Positions 16,043 to 27,410 of a stretch of DNA of 32,580 nt are shown here, one piece after another. A program made the translations under genes and the position numbers. This DNA comes from Candidatus Gastranaerophilales bacterium. GTDB taxonomy: Bacteria; Cyanobacteriota; Vampirovibrionia; Gastranaerophilales; Gastranaerophilaceae. Location: NCBI GenBank assembly GCA_944326485.1, contig CALVED010000013.1, positions 1 through 32,580 on the forward strand, given 5' to 3'. Positions within the stretch are counted from its first letter, which is position 1; each line of letters opens with the position of its first letter. The notes beneath the pieces are model-generated. The model did not search any database and was not told where the DNA came from. It worked only from the letters and a program-made list of their open reading frames with translations.

Positions 16043-16786
16043 CTACTTAACATAGAAATCTGCATTAACATATACTCTAACTTTTACCTTACCAGATTCA
16101 ACCGGTGTAGAAATTGTCTCCAGAGAACTATCAGAAGAAGCACCAGCCATTGCCTTAGCATAAAATCTTCCATTTGAAACAACAGTATCTACATTACAAG
16201 ATGCATTAATATGCTTGATACCATCAAGAGTAGCACCTGCTGATTTTGAAATTAATAAAGCTTGTTCACTTAGATTTTTTATTATTGCAGGATATAGTTC
16301 ATAACATACATCATTACTATTTTCATATGAATAATATAAACCCTCTGTTCTATTTGCTCCATTTGATATTGCAACACTTATTATATTTGATATTTTACTT
16401 ACATCTTTAGTTTCAACAGAGATAGAATTTACAGCAGTATAATTTCTGATAACATTTTTTCCATCATTTGTTTTAGAATAATTAGGTCTAACTGAAAAAT
16501 TATTTGTTTTTATAACATCTTTTTCTGCAGTCGTTACTGTTTTTAAAGCAGTAATAATTTTATTTGAAATTGCATTATTTTCTTCAGTTGCTTTTTTAGC
16601 ATCAGTCGCTGTATTTTCGACAGCAAAAGTTACAGAAGCAAAATTAGGATTCACTTCTTTTGTTTCAGACCCGCTTACAGAAATATATCCTGAGTCTTTT
16701 TTCACCTGATCAATTGCTGCATATGCGAATTGACAATATGATAAACAAGCAAAACATAATGCTATAACAAATAAATTCTTTTTCAT
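16043..16786 (-). CDS. SIMPL-domain (DUF541) exported protein
   Basis: The 247-residue protein starts with a signal peptide (MKKNLFVIALCFACLSYCQFAYA, cleavage near 23-24). The rest is one SIMPL domain: GYISVSGSETKEVNPNFASV opens it, followed by VKKATEENN-like helix residues and KTNNFSVRPNYS. YVNADFYVK ends it. Relatives are periplasmic or envelope proteins such as oxidative-stress defence protein YggE. Their biochemical activity is unclear. It is one base from the upstream two-TM gene and six bases from the hisC fusion, so it is cotranscribed with them. Confidence 0.87.
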   Translation of the reverse strand: MKKNLFVIALCFACLSYCQFAYAAIDQVKKDSGYISVSGSETKEVNPNFASVTFAVENTATDAKKATEENNAISNKIITALKTVTTAEKDVIKTNNFSVRPNYSKTNDGKNVIRNYTAVNSISVETKDVSKISNIISVAISNGANRTEGLYYSYENSNDVCYELYPAIIKNLSEQALLISKSAGATLDGIKHINASCNVDTVVSNGRFYAKAMAGASSDSSLETISTPVESGKVKVRVYVNADFYVK

Positions 16787-16787
16787 A

Positions 16788-17225
16788 TTATTTCCTCACT
16801 TCATTAGTATCTTCAACCTTAACTTCTTCACATTGAATTGTATCAGTTGAAGTTTTAGAGTCTTCACATTTTATTTCATCATTTTTCTTAATATCGTTAA
16901 ATATTTTATTTTCAGATTGTCTTGCCCTATTCATAATATCTCTAATTTGCTCAGGACTCAGCCCCTGATACGAACCAAACCCAATTAATGCTCGTTTGTT
17001 ATTTAATGCATATAAAGATAATGCAATAATTAGCCACAATAAAATTCCTTGAAATAAATTCATTTTAGAAACTATATTAGATTGCTCAAAAATAACATTC
17101 CATAATGACATACAAACCCAACCCGGAGAAACAATAAAACCTGATACTAAGCCAAATACTATAAATACAGCAACAATTATTCCTCTAACACCGTTGATTG
17201 TAATTACTCTAAAATTCTTGTTCAT
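16788..17225 (-). CDS. Small membrane protein with two TM segments
   Basis: The 145-residue product has two hydrophobic helices (about 13-37 and 59-74) and a charged C-terminal half rich in Lys, Glu and Asp. The segment GLSPEQIRDIMNRARQSENK forms an amphipathic helix right after the membrane part. I do not recognise a family. It is tightly packed between ligA (3 bases) and the SIMPL gene (1 base), so it is cotranscribed, but that does not reveal its function. Confidence 0.75.
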   Translation of the reverse strand: MNKNFRVITINGVRGIIVAVFIVFGLVSGFIVSPGWVCMSLWNVIFEQSNIVSKMNLFQGILLWLIIALSLYALNNKRALIGFGSYQGLSPEQIRDIMNRARQSENKIFNDIKKNDEIKCEDSKTSTDTIQCEEVKVEDTNEVRK

Positions 17226-17228
17226 ATA

Positions 17229-19276
<2,048 letters not shown>

Positions 19277-19285
19277 AAAAAAGTT

Positions 19286-20653
19286 ATGTCGATAATAAAT
19301 TATATAGAAAAATTCAAGAAATTACACAGAACTTTATATACTACGCCGTCACATGGACAAGGTGACTTTGTTGCTCCATTAACACAAAAATTATTAGGTA
19401 GAAAATTTTTTACTTGTGATTTTTCGGAAATTGAAGGATTTGATAATTTATCTAATCCAAAAGGAATAATAAAAAATGCACAAGATTATGCATCACATGT
19501 TTATGATTCTAAATCAACATTTTTTCTCACAAACGGTTCAACGTCAGGAATAATTGCAGCGATGTTAACAACTTTGCATAAAGGAGATAAAGTTTTAATT
19601 TCAAGAAACTGTCACAAATCAATATACAACGGACTAGTTTTAACAGGAAGTATTCCAATATGGATTATGCCACAATATAATAAAGATTGGGGCATTTTTG
19701 AAACAATCAATTTAGACTATTTAGAAGAAGTTTTACATAAAAACAAAGACATAAAAGTATTTATACTAACAAATCCTTCTTATGAAGGTGTAATGTTTGA
19801 TATATATAGAATTTCTCACATTTGTAAAAAATATAATGTTAAATTAATTGTAGATGAAGCACATGGAGCACTATGGAATTTTCAAAAATCTATAGGTACT
19901 CCATCATTAATGCAAGGTGCAGATATTGTAGTACAATCTCTGCATAAAACAGCTGGAGCTCTTAATCCTTCAGCACTGCTACATATAGGAAAAGATTCTG
20001 ACATTAATCCAAAACAAATCCAAGAATCACTTAACCTTATAACAACAACTTCACCATCTTACCCTTTACTAATAAATATAGAAAGTACAATTCGCTATTT
20101 AGATTCAGAAAAAGGAAAATTTCACTTATTTGACATTGTAAAAAGTATAAACAGATTTATTAGAACTTTAAGAACAATACCAAATTTAGAAATATATTCA
20201 TATAATAATGACATAACAAAAATATTAATAAAAGTCACTAATTTATCGGGTTTTGAACTATCTGATATTCTTTTTGAGCAATATGGAATAGAAGATGAAC
20301 TTGCAAATGAAAAATCAGTATTATTATTAACAGGTTTAGGGACAACTAAAGCAAAACTAAAAAAACTCGAAAAATCATTAATTGATTTATGTTCAAAAAA
20401 CTTAAAAATAACTCAAAATAACAGTTATAGTAAAAACTATATTCCAACGGAACCAAGAGTAAGATATATACCATCGCTTGTTTGGAATCAACCATATAAA
20501 GAAGTTGAATTAAAATATTCGCTTTCAAGAGTTTGTATGGAAGTTATAGCTGATTATCCGCCAGGTGTACCAATATTACTTCCTGGAGAAGTTATAAAAA
20601 AAGAACACATTGAGTATTTATCAAACAGGCAAAAAATAAAAGTTTTAATGTAG
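19286..20653 (+). CDS. Orn/Lys/Arg decarboxylase family protein
   Basis: This fold-type I PLP enzyme decarboxylates a basic amino acid to a polyamine precursor. Counting from ATG 19286 it is 455 residues, the short form without the N-terminal wing domain. TPSHGQGD is near 20-27, FLTNGSTSGIIAA near 80-92 and ILTNPSYEGVMFDI near 160. DEAHG is at 190-194 and SLHKTAGALNPSALLHIG contains PLP Lys221. PPGVPILLPGE near the end is the conserved C-terminal motif. Substrate cannot be decided between arginine, lysine and ornithine. The frame opens at TTG 19247, which coincides with the -35 element, so ATG 19286 is preferred. A radical SAM gene follows after six bases. Confidence 0.9.
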   Translation: MSIINYIEKFKKLHRTLYTTPSHGQGDFVAPLTQKLLGRKFFTCDFSEIEGFDNLSNPKGIIKNAQDYASHVYDSKSTFFLTNGSTSGIIAAMLTTLHKGDKVLISRNCHKSIYNGLVLTGSIPIWIMPQYNKDWGIFETINLDYLEEVLHKNKDIKVFILTNPSYEGVMFDIYRISHICKKYNVKLIVDEAHGALWNFQKSIGTPSLMQGADIVVQSLHKTAGALNPSALLHIGKDSDINPKQIQESLNLITTTSPSYPLLINIESTIRYLDSEKGKFHLFDIVKSINRFIRTLRTIPNLEIYSYNNDITKILIKVTNLSGFELSDILFEQYGIEDELANEKSVLLLTGLGTTKAKLKKLEKSLIDLCSKNLKITQNNSYSKNYIPTEPRVRYIPSLVWNQPYKEVELKYSLSRVCMEVIADYPPGVPILLPGEVIKKEHIEYLSNRQKIKVLM

Positions 20654-20659
20654 GTTCTT

Positions 20660-21649
20660 ATGTTTTTCAATTTATTTAACAAAAAAAAATATATAGATTG
20701 TCCAAATATAAAACACTCATTACATTTTTTTTATAATGAAGTAAGAGCTTGTTGTACAAATGTATCAGGACCTATATTTTATCCTAACTACAAAGGAGAA
20801 GATATAGACTGGGATTTTGTATATAAAGAGCGCAAAAATTTTTTTAAAAAATTGAAACCAAAATCTTCTACAGATTTTATTCCACAAACTTGCAAAGGTT
20901 GTTGTGACATAGATCAATTTATAACAAATAAAAAACCTGAAGATTTTGAAAATGTAGTAAATAAGGTATATTTTCACAATCACATGTCATGTAATGCTAA
21001 ATGCGTTTATTGCACATATGAATACCTTGAAAGAGGGTACGGTTATGAAGTATTACCTTTTATGAAAAGTCTAATAAATAAAAAAATACTCTCTCCTAAT
21101 GCTTTAATATATATGAGTGGTGGAGAAATAACAATTTCCAAAGAATTCGAAGAATTACTTTCTTTATTACTTTCTTATTTAAACAGCCAAATAGAAATTT
21201 TAACATCAGGAATAAAATATTGTAAATCAATAGAACAAGCATTTATTGAAAATAAATGCAGGCTTATGATTTCATTAGATTCAGGCTCAAGAGATACATA
21301 TTTGAAAATAAAACAAGTTGATTGTTATGACAAAGTAATAGAAAATATTACAAATTACATTGCAGCATCAGAAAATGCAAAAAATATGATTACTCTTAAG
21401 TACATAATAATTGACAATATAAATGACAATACTGATGAAATTGAGAAATTTTTAACAGTAAGTCAAAATCTAGGGATAAAGAATGTAAGACTTGATATCG
21501 ATTATGAAAAATACAAATTTACTCAAGATATAAGAGTGCCTAAACATTATTTCGATTTATATGAATATTTTAATGCTTCAGCTAAAAACAAAGGTCTTAA
21601 CATTTTAAAATGTGACCAAGTTGAAGCAATTTTAAACAAAAGTAAATAA
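20660..21649 (+). CDS. Radical SAM enzyme with N-terminal auxiliary-cluster cysteines
   Basis: The 329-residue protein has the radical SAM signature C-x3-C-x2-C (Cys111, Cys115, Cys118 in SCNAKCVYC), preceded by VYFHNHM. YMSGGEITIS near 142-151 is the SAM-binding glycine motif, and later strands follow (ISLDSGSRDTYLKI, TLKYIIIDNIND). Before the core lie further cysteines: Cys14, Cys31-Cys32 (EVRACC) and Cys78, Cys81, Cys82 (TCKGCC). These resemble the spacing of a SPASM-type auxiliary iron-sulfur site, placed at the N-terminus instead of the usual C-terminus. The substrate is unknown. It is six bases after the decarboxylase stop, so the two are cotranscribed and may act on the same pathway. 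Confidence 0.85.
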   Translation: MFFNLFNKKKYIDCPNIKHSLHFFYNEVRACCTNVSGPIFYPNYKGEDIDWDFVYKERKNFFKKLKPKSSTDFIPQTCKGCCDIDQFITNKKPEDFENVVNKVYFHNHMSCNAKCVYCTYEYLERGYGYEVLPFMKSLINKKILSPNALIYMSGGEITISKEFEELLSLLLSYLNSQIEILTSGIKYCKSIEQAFIENKCRLMISLDSGSRDTYLKIKQVDCYDKVIENITNYIAASENAKNMITLKYIIIDNINDNTDEIEKFLTVSQNLGIKNVRLDIDYEKYKFTQDIRVPKHYFDLYEYFNASAKNKGLNILKCDQVEAILNKSK

Positions 21650-21654
21650 ACCTA

Positions 21655-23094
21655 TTAGTTAAAAATATTTTTCAATTCATCTTCATTTTTAAAATCAGAA
21701 AGTACAAATAAAATATCACACTCTTCAAAAACAGTATTTCCTGAAGGAATAAGATAATCACCACCTCTGGAAATCATAGTTATCAAAGTATTAGGAGGAA
21801 GAGTCAAATTTTTAATAGTATGATTATATGCAAGGGAATTTTTAGAAATTTGAAACTCATATAATTTTTTACCACTTTCCCCTGATTCAAATTCTATAGG
21901 AGAATTCAAATTCTTTTCAGCAGGAGCATCAACTTTTAAGAGTTTAGCAGCAAAAGGTATTGTAGTTCCTTGAATAACTACAGAAACGATTACAACAAAG
22001 AATATAATACAAAATATTTCATGTGAATGTTTAACGTTATACAGAAGAGGGAATGTAGCGAGAACAATAGGTGCTGCACCTCTTAATCCAACCCAAGATA
22101 TCAATAATTTTTCATTAAAACTTGTTTTAAAAGGAATCAGTGACAAGAAAACAGCAATAGGTCTTGCAACAAAGACAAGTATTACTGTAAGAATTAGAGC
22201 TGGCTTAGAAACTATATATAAATCTTTTACGAATACTAAAAGTCCTAATATTAAGAACATAATAATTTGCATTAACCAAGCAATTCCATCATGAAATTTT
22301 GTAAGCATTTTTTTATGTACAAAATTTGACGCGGACATTGTTAAACCACAAACATATACACTCATAAAACCATTACCACCAATAATAGATGGAAACGAAT
22401 AAGCAAAAGCAACTATTGCAATAGTAAGTACAACATATAACCCATTATATTGCAGGTGAATTTTATTTATTAATTTAACTGCTAATTTTCCAATAATAAA
22501 ACCAAGTAAAATTCCAAAAATCATTTGTTTAAAAAACATAAATAATAAACCTTGAAAAGAAGAAATTTCCCCAGTAATAAGAGAGATCATTGCAACTGTC
22601 AGAAAAACAGCCATAGGATCATTAGAGCCAGATTCAAATTCTAAAAGAGGTTTTAAATTGTTTTTTAAACTTATATCCTTTGATCTTAATATACTGAATA
22701 CAGCAGCTGCATCTGTTGAAGAAACAATTGCACCTAATAAAAGACATTCATATAAATTAAAATCTAAAAAGAAATGTGCAATATACCCTAGTATAAAAGC
22801 AGTTAATAAAACACCAATTGTAGCAAGTGTAATACCCTTTTTGAAAACAGGTCTTACTTCATTTAATTCTACACTTAAACCACCCATAAAAAGTATATAT
22901 GCAAGAGCTATAACACCAATGAATTGTGCAATATAATAATTATCAAAATAAATATTTCCAATCCCATCAGAACCAAAAAATATTCCAACCAGTATAAATA
23001 TTAATAAAGTAGGAACACCAAATTTTCCCGCAAGCTTACTTGAAACTGATGCAATTAAAAACATTATTGAAGCTATTAATATTATTTTATCCAT
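21655..23094 (-). CDS. K+/H+ (or Na+/H+) antiporter, CPA1 type
   Basis: The 479-residue protein is a CPA1-family cation/proton antiporter of the CvrA/NhaP2 type. About twelve membrane helices run from residue 4 to about 385. The functional segments are GAIVSSTDAAAVFSILR (near 121) and EFESGSNDPMAVFLT (near 152), which carry the ion-binding Asp residues, plus GLRGAAPIVLATFPLL near 343. A cytoplasmic C-terminal TrkA-C (RCK_C) domain covers about 400-479 (LPPNTLITMISRGGDYLIPSGNTVFEECD) and probably senses nucleotide or ion. It ends five bases from the convergent radical SAM gene. A terminator is not visible between them. Confidence 0.93.
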   Translation of the reverse strand: MDKIILIASIMFLIASVSSKLAGKFGVPTLLIFILVGIFFGSDGIGNIYFDNYYIAQFIGVIALAYILFMGGLSVELNEVRPVFKKGITLATIGVLLTAFILGYIAHFFLDFNLYECLLLGAIVSSTDAAAVFSILRSKDISLKNNLKPLLEFESGSNDPMAVFLTVAMISLITGEISSFQGLLFMFFKQMIFGILLGFIIGKLAVKLINKIHLQYNGLYVVLTIAIVAFAYSFPSIIGGNGFMSVYVCGLTMSASNFVHKKMLTKFHDGIAWLMQIIMFLILGLLVFVKDLYIVSKPALILTVILVFVARPIAVFLSLIPFKTSFNEKLLISWVGLRGAAPIVLATFPLLYNVKHSHEIFCIIFFVVIVSVVIQGTTIPFAAKLLKVDAPAEKNLNSPIEFESGESGKKLYEFQISKNSLAYNHTIKNLTLPPNTLITMISRGGDYLIPSGNTVFEECDILFVLSDFKNEDELKNIFN

Positions 23095-23132
23095 ATTATA
23101 AGATTAATAATAACATACATGCATATTTATTT

Positions 23133-23138
23133 TATAAT
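23133..23138 (+). promoter_or_regulatory. -10 element placed for a leaderless EamA transcript
   Basis: A perfect TATAAT ends eight bases before ATG 23147, so the expected start of transcription is at or next to the A of the ATG. No Shine-Dalgarno sequence is present at useful spacing. Confidence 0.45.
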
Positions 23139-23146
23139 TTTGAGAT

Positions 23147-24007
23147 ATGACTAAATTTATTTTAATTTTATTTATACTAATAAGAATATTTTCAAATCCA
23201 ATAGCAAATTCTTTTCAGAAAAAGCTTGCTGACAGTATATCTTCTATTACAATAAATTTTTATACATACTTATTTCTAAGTATAGGATGCTTGTTAAATA
23301 TTAATAAATTAATCGAATATAACTATAATAAAGAATTTATTACATTAGTTTTTATTGCTGGTTTTCTATGTACTATTGGAATGATTTGCATGATAAAGGC
23401 AGTAAATATTGGAGAATTATCTGTTATTGGACCAATTAATTCTTATAAGAGCGTTATTTCACTTATTATTGCATTTTTTTTACTAGGAGAAATTCCAACT
23501 TTTTATGGAATTATAGGAATAATTTTAATTATAATTGGGAGTAGATATATTTTTTTAGAAGACGGCAGCAAGTTTTCATTAAATATATTAAATAGAAAAG
23601 ATATTCAATTAAGGTTTCTTGCTATGACTTTAACAGGAGTAGAAGCGGTTATTTTAAAGAAAATTATTCTAATTTCTTCTGTTGAAATATGCTATAGTTT
23701 TTGGTGTTTTATGGGATTATTTTGGTCTGTTATCTTGCTTATTTTGAGTAAAAAGCAGTATTTTATTAAAAATATAAAAAATTTATTTTTAATTTTAATA
23801 ATCTCAATATGCTTGGGATTAATGCAATATTCAACAAACTATGTTTTTGAAAAAATGCATGTAGGACTGGCTTTAGCCATATTCCAGCTTTCAAGCATTG
23901 TTACAATAATATTCGGATACAAATTTTTTCACGAATCTAATCTTAAAACAAAACTAATTGGCTGCATAATCATGATAATCGGATCTTGTTTTATTATATT
24001 TAACTAA
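23147..24007 (+). CDS. EamA/DMT-family transporter
   Basis: The 286-residue protein consists almost wholly of about ten hydrophobic helices in two EamA-like halves. The first half has MIKAVNIGELSVIGPINSYKSVISLIIAFFLLGE, the usual DMT pattern ending in helix 4 Gly-Glu, followed by GIIGIILIIIGSRYIF. The second half has YVFEKMHVGLALAIFQLSSIVTIIFGYKFFHE and LIGCIIMIIGSCFI. It probably exports a small metabolite such as an amino acid; substrate is unknown. Conserved start and end and full length indicate an intact gene. It is divergent from the antiporter and followed after 42 bases by the AsmA-like gene. Confidence 0.85.
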   Translation: MTKFILILFILIRIFSNPIANSFQKKLADSISSITINFYTYLFLSIGCLLNINKLIEYNYNKEFITLVFIAGFLCTIGMICMIKAVNIGELSVIGPINSYKSVISLIIAFFLLGEIPTFYGIIGIILIIIGSRYIFLEDGSKFSLNILNRKDIQLRFLAMTLTGVEAVILKKIILISSVEICYSFWCFMGLFWSVILLILSKKQYFIKNIKNLFLILIISICLGLMQYSTNYVFEKMHVGLALAIFQLSSIVTIIFGYKFFHESNLKTKLIGCIIMIIGSCFIIFN

Positions 24008-24031
24008 ATAAACTGGAATAAACCAGTAAAA

Positions 24032-24037
24032 TATAAT
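24032..24037 (+). promoter_or_regulatory. -10 element of the AsmA-like gene
   Basis: TATAAT ends 12 bases before ATG 24050, giving a predicted leader of only a few bases and no ribosome site. A small hairpin (ACTGG...CCAGT, 24012-24027) lies just upstream, where a -35 or operator would be. Confidence 0.4.
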
Positions 24038-24049
24038 ATACTTTGTCTT

Positions 24050-26686
24050 ATGAAAAAAATAATTAATGTTTCTAAAATAATATTTATATTTATAATTCTA
24101 ACTACATTGATTTCGTATGGTTTATTCTTATATGTTTTGCCAACAATAATAAATTCATCAATTGTAATAAAAAAAATAGAAAAATATATTTTTAAAAAAG
24201 CAAATATAGAAATTAAAATTGATAGTTTAAAACTAAAAACTCATTACGATTTATCTGCAAATGTATATATAAAAAAAATCATAATTAATAATAAAAAAGA
24301 AGAAATAATAAAATCTGACAATTTAAATATAAAGTTCTTTTTGATAAGCAAAGAAATTACCGAGATATCTGCAGATTATATATATATAGATAAAAATAAA
24401 GTTTTTAATATTCAAAAAAACATAAGAAACAAAAATATAAATAATAAAAAATATACAATTTTCCCTCAAATAAATATAAAAGAATTTATTATTCATTTAG
24501 ACTATTCAAATATAAAGTCTAATTTAATTTTCAAAGACATAAAAACAAAAACAGAGAAAGATAATGAAAAACTAAGCCAATACTTATCATTTGAAGGAGA
24601 AATACATTCCGATGATTTAAAAGAAACACTAAAAATAAAGAGCAGTAACAATATAATATACCGCAATAATAAAATACTTATAAATAATATAGAAATTTCA
24701 GGCAAAAATTTATTATTAAAATTAAACGGTAACATATATACAGATACAAAAGAATATGAATTACATTTAATAGGAAATAATTTATCTATAAATACAATAG
24801 AAAATAGTGCATTATATTTTCTAAAACAAAAAAATCCCAATAAAATTTTTTTAGAAAATTTCAATAATTTTTCAGGGTTCGCAGATATAGATTTAAAAAT
24901 AAATAATAAAGGAATGTTTGGAAAAAGCAGAATAAAGAAAATTGGAGCTAATATAATTCTGTTTAATATTCCTGTTTTATTAAATGATTTTACACTATAT
25001 TTTAATGAAAAAGAAATTAATGCATCAGCTTATGGAAAAATAGGCAATGAAAAAGTATATGCAGATTTTAATATGCAAAATTTTGATTCAAAAAAAAGAT
25101 TAATATATGGAAGCGTACATTCTCTATTAAGTAATGAATTTACAAAACAATATATGCCCGATTTTATAATAGAAGGTAAAGTTGATACAAATTTAAAATA
25201 TTATATAAAAAATTCAATTCCTGAAATTACATATTTATTAAAAATAAAAAAAGGTTCTAACCTAAACTATAAAAATGCAAGTCTTGAAATAACAGATCAA
25301 AATAGAAGAGTTTTAGTAAGAACAATCAAAAAAGGACCCAAATTATATATAAATAGCTATGATTATTCAATACAAGACGGAAGTAATATAAAAAATATAG
25401 TAACAGGAGAGGGATTATTTGAAAAATTACAAGGTAAAATGAAACCTCAATATATAACATTTAAAACAATAGAAGCCACACCTATAAAATTCACCGGTTC
25501 ATTTGGAGAAATGTTAAATGGAGGAATGTTCACCGGTGATATGAAATATGACTTTAATAAAAAAATATTAACAGGTAATTTTAATTTAGAAAAATCACAT
25601 TATAAAGATTTCTTTATAGAAAATGCAGCAATAAGTGCAAACGAAAAGAATATGATAATCTCAGCTTTTGGTATGTATAAAAATGAGCATTTTGAAAGTT
25701 CAATAGACATGAATAATAACTTTAATGAAACAATAATTATTAATGATATTGAATTTATACTGGATAAATATAAATTTGAAAATAGTAAAAATATAAATCC
25801 AAATAGAAATAAAATAAAAATACCTACAAATGTAAAAGAAAAAAAATATAAAATAAAGCAAGGGAAAATAAGAGTTAACAAACTATTAAAAGATAGAATA
25901 GTTATAGAAAATATAGAAATTTTGGGAGAATTAAAAAACAATATAATTAATTTCTATACACAAGAAGCAAAATTTGCAAATGGTACATTATCTGCAAAAG
26001 GAAGTTACAATATTGGAGATGAAATATCAATAATAGATTTTGAAGCAGAAAATATTGATTCAAACGAAGTAGCAACAATGGTATTCAATCTACCAGGACA
26101 AATAGAAGGCATAGCAAGTGCAAAATTACATGCAAAAATAAAATCAAATTTTGACGAAATAAAAGCAAATGCGAGCTTTGCAATAAAAAATGGATTCTTA
26201 CCCAAAATTGGAAGCACAGAATTTATTATAAAAAGAGCAAATAAAAGCAAAAAGCCACTTAAAGTAAGACTTTCTGACATTATAAATATAGATTTATCAA
26301 AATCTACAGCATTAAAATCTGATTTATGCGGAACATTAAATATTCATAATTCAGAATTAAAAGATGTTGAAATATACACAAAACAAAAATATTTATCATT
26401 ATTTATAGAAGGTAATTACAATATAGAAAAAGAAAATGCCAGAATAAAAATGTGGGGAAAATATAACAAAAATGCTCAGAAGCGGATAAAAATATTATTT
26501 ATACCACTTTCGGTCATTATGAAAATAATATTTAAGCCTGAACCAACAATGCATATATACAAGAAGCAACTAAATAAAATACCTTGCATACAAGCAACAG
26601 AAAATGAAACTGAATTTTTCAGAGTAAAAATATTAGGTAATTTAAATAATAATGATTTAAAAGTTGATTTAAAAAGTATTCAATAA
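24050..26686 (+). CDS. AsmA/TamB-like envelope protein
   Basis: The 878-residue protein has one N-terminal membrane segment (about 9-33) and a long beta-rich remainder of alternating Ile/Asn/Lys strands. This is the layout of AsmA-like bridge proteins that move or organise lipids between inner and outer membrane. Recognisable AsmA-style stretches are a first repeat like VKKIEKYIFKKANIEIKIDSLKL and a late one such as GTLSAKGSYNIGDEISIIDFEAENIDSNEVATMVFNLPGQIEGIASAKLHAKIK. The second contains the typical glycan-like turn before the C-terminal domain. Such proteins imply a double membrane. The gene is unusually Ile/Lys/Asn-rich. It ends two bases from the convergent papain-like gene. Whether it is closer to AsmA, YhdP or TamB I cannot say. 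Confidence 0.8.
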   Translation: MKKIINVSKIIFIFIILTTLISYGLFLYVLPTIINSSIVIKKIEKYIFKKANIEIKIDSLKLKTHYDLSANVYIKKIIINNKKEEIIKSDNLNIKFFLISKEITEISADYIYIDKNKVFNIQKNIRNKNINNKKYTIFPQINIKEFIIHLDYSNIKSNLIFKDIKTKTEKDNEKLSQYLSFEGEIHSDDLKETLKIKSSNNIIYRNNKILINNIEISGKNLLLKLNGNIYTDTKEYELHLIGNNLSINTIENSALYFLKQKNPNKIFLENFNNFSGFADIDLKINNKGMFGKSRIKKIGANIILFNIPVLLNDFTLYFNEKEINASAYGKIGNEKVYADFNMQNFDSKKRLIYGSVHSLLSNEFTKQYMPDFIIEGKVDTNLKYYIKNSIPEITYLLKIKKGSNLNYKNASLEITDQNRRVLVRTIKKGPKLYINSYDYSIQDGSNIKNIVTGEGLFEKLQGKMKPQYITFKTIEATPIKFTGSFGEMLNGGMFTGDMKYDFNKKILTGNFNLEKSHYKDFFIENAAISANEKNMIISAFGMYKNEHFESSIDMNNNFNETIIINDIEFILDKYKFENSKNINPNRNKIKIPTNVKEKKYKIKQGKIRVNKLLKDRIVIENIEILGELKNNIINFYTQEAKFANGTLSAKGSYNIGDEISIIDFEAENIDSNEVATMVFNLPGQIEGIASAKLHAKIKSNFDEIKANASFAIKNGFLPKIGSTEFIIKRANKSKKPLKVRLSDIINIDLSKSTALKSDLCGTLNIHNSELKDVEIYTKQKYLSLFIEGNYNIEKENARIKMWGKYNKNAQKRIKILFIPLSVIMKIIFKPEPTMHIYKKQLNKIPCIQATENETEFFRVKILGNLNNNDLKVDLKSIQ

Positions 26687-26688
26687 CA

Positions 26689-27258
26689 TTACAAAAAGAC
26701 ACTATGGAAAATTACTTTATTTTGTTTTTTATCAACATGCATAAAATCAGAGAAGAAAGAAATGGCCTTTCTAGCTTGTGCTACAGTATTAGACCATAAA
26801 TCAACAATAACAGCATCGTTCCCCCAAGTTTCAGGCTTTGAAATATCAGCGGCATCATCAAGACCTATTACACAAAAAGAATGTCCATTTAAAGGGAAAT
26901 TAGAGGCGTTATTTTTATATACTTCCATAGATACAATCTTATTTAATATACCTTTTTTACTTAAAGAATTACTTACCAGCACAGCTTGTTCTCCACAGTT
27001 TGCAGTATGTGTTTTTCTAACAGCGAAATCAACTGCATCATATATGTCATAACCACACCTCTTTTTCATATCAACAATATCACGAGTTTTATCTATTTTT
27101 ATTTCTAATTTTCGTTTTATTTGCGGATTTACATGCGTTGAAAAAGTTTCATATCTTGAGTTTGAAATAAAACCTTTTGGATATGTACTTTTAACATCTT
27201 TAAGTACCATTCTACCTGCGTGAATATTGTCAGTTAAAGATGAAAATGAAACTTGCAT
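26689..27258 (-). CDS. Second papain/transglutaminase-like Cys-His-Asp protein
   Basis: From ATG 27258 the protein is 189 residues and begins MQVSFSSLTDN. AAGGGG stands six bases before this ATG, and the frame opens further upstream at 27309 with a hydrophobic run I consider untranslated. The core has ANCGEQAVLVSNSLSKKG (Cys88), NGHSFCVIGLDD (His126) and NDAVIVDLWSNTVAQA (Asp153). This is the same Cys-His-Asp order and the same NC-x-E, HSF and V-I-D-x-W words as the 12112-12945 protein. It is shorter and lacks that protein's tail. The function is unknown; a cysteine peptidase, transglutaminase or acyltransferase are options. It faces the AsmA-like gene end and is divergent from the J-domain repeat protein, with which it may share control. 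Confidence 0.72.
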   Translation of the reverse strand: MQVSFSSLTDNIHAGRMVLKDVKSTYPKGFISNSRYETFSTHVNPQIKRKLEIKIDKTRDIVDMKKRCGYDIYDAVDFAVRKTHTANCGEQAVLVSNSLSKKGILNKIVSMEVYKNNASNFPLNGHSFCVIGLDDAADISKPETWGNDAVIVDLWSNTVAQARKAISFFSDFMHVDKKQNKVIFHSVFL

Positions 27259-27370
27259 ATAAAACCCCTTACAGAAATAGATAAAACACATGATAATAAA
27301 AATTGCCATTTTTTAAAATTCTTAATATTTTTTAACAATTGAAAAAATATTAGCATGTTTTAATTTGATA

Positions 27371-27387
27371 ATACTTATATTAAGTAT
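27371..27387 (+). promoter_or_regulatory. Inverted repeat upstream of the repeat/J-domain gene
   Basis: ATACTTA (27371-27377) and TAAGTAT (27381-27387) flank a three-base centre. It lies 23 bases before ATG 27411, in the promoter region between two divergent lineage-specific genes. It may be an operator. The Shine-Dalgarno AAAGG is at 27399-27403. Confidence 0.35.
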
Positions 27388-27410
27388 GTGTGTAAATTAA
27401 AGGTAAGACT

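Noticed and set aside
25600-26280. Minus-strand ORFs inside the AsmA-like gene
   Set aside because: Hydrophobic shadows of an AT-rich Lys/Asn gene; no promoter or ribosome site.
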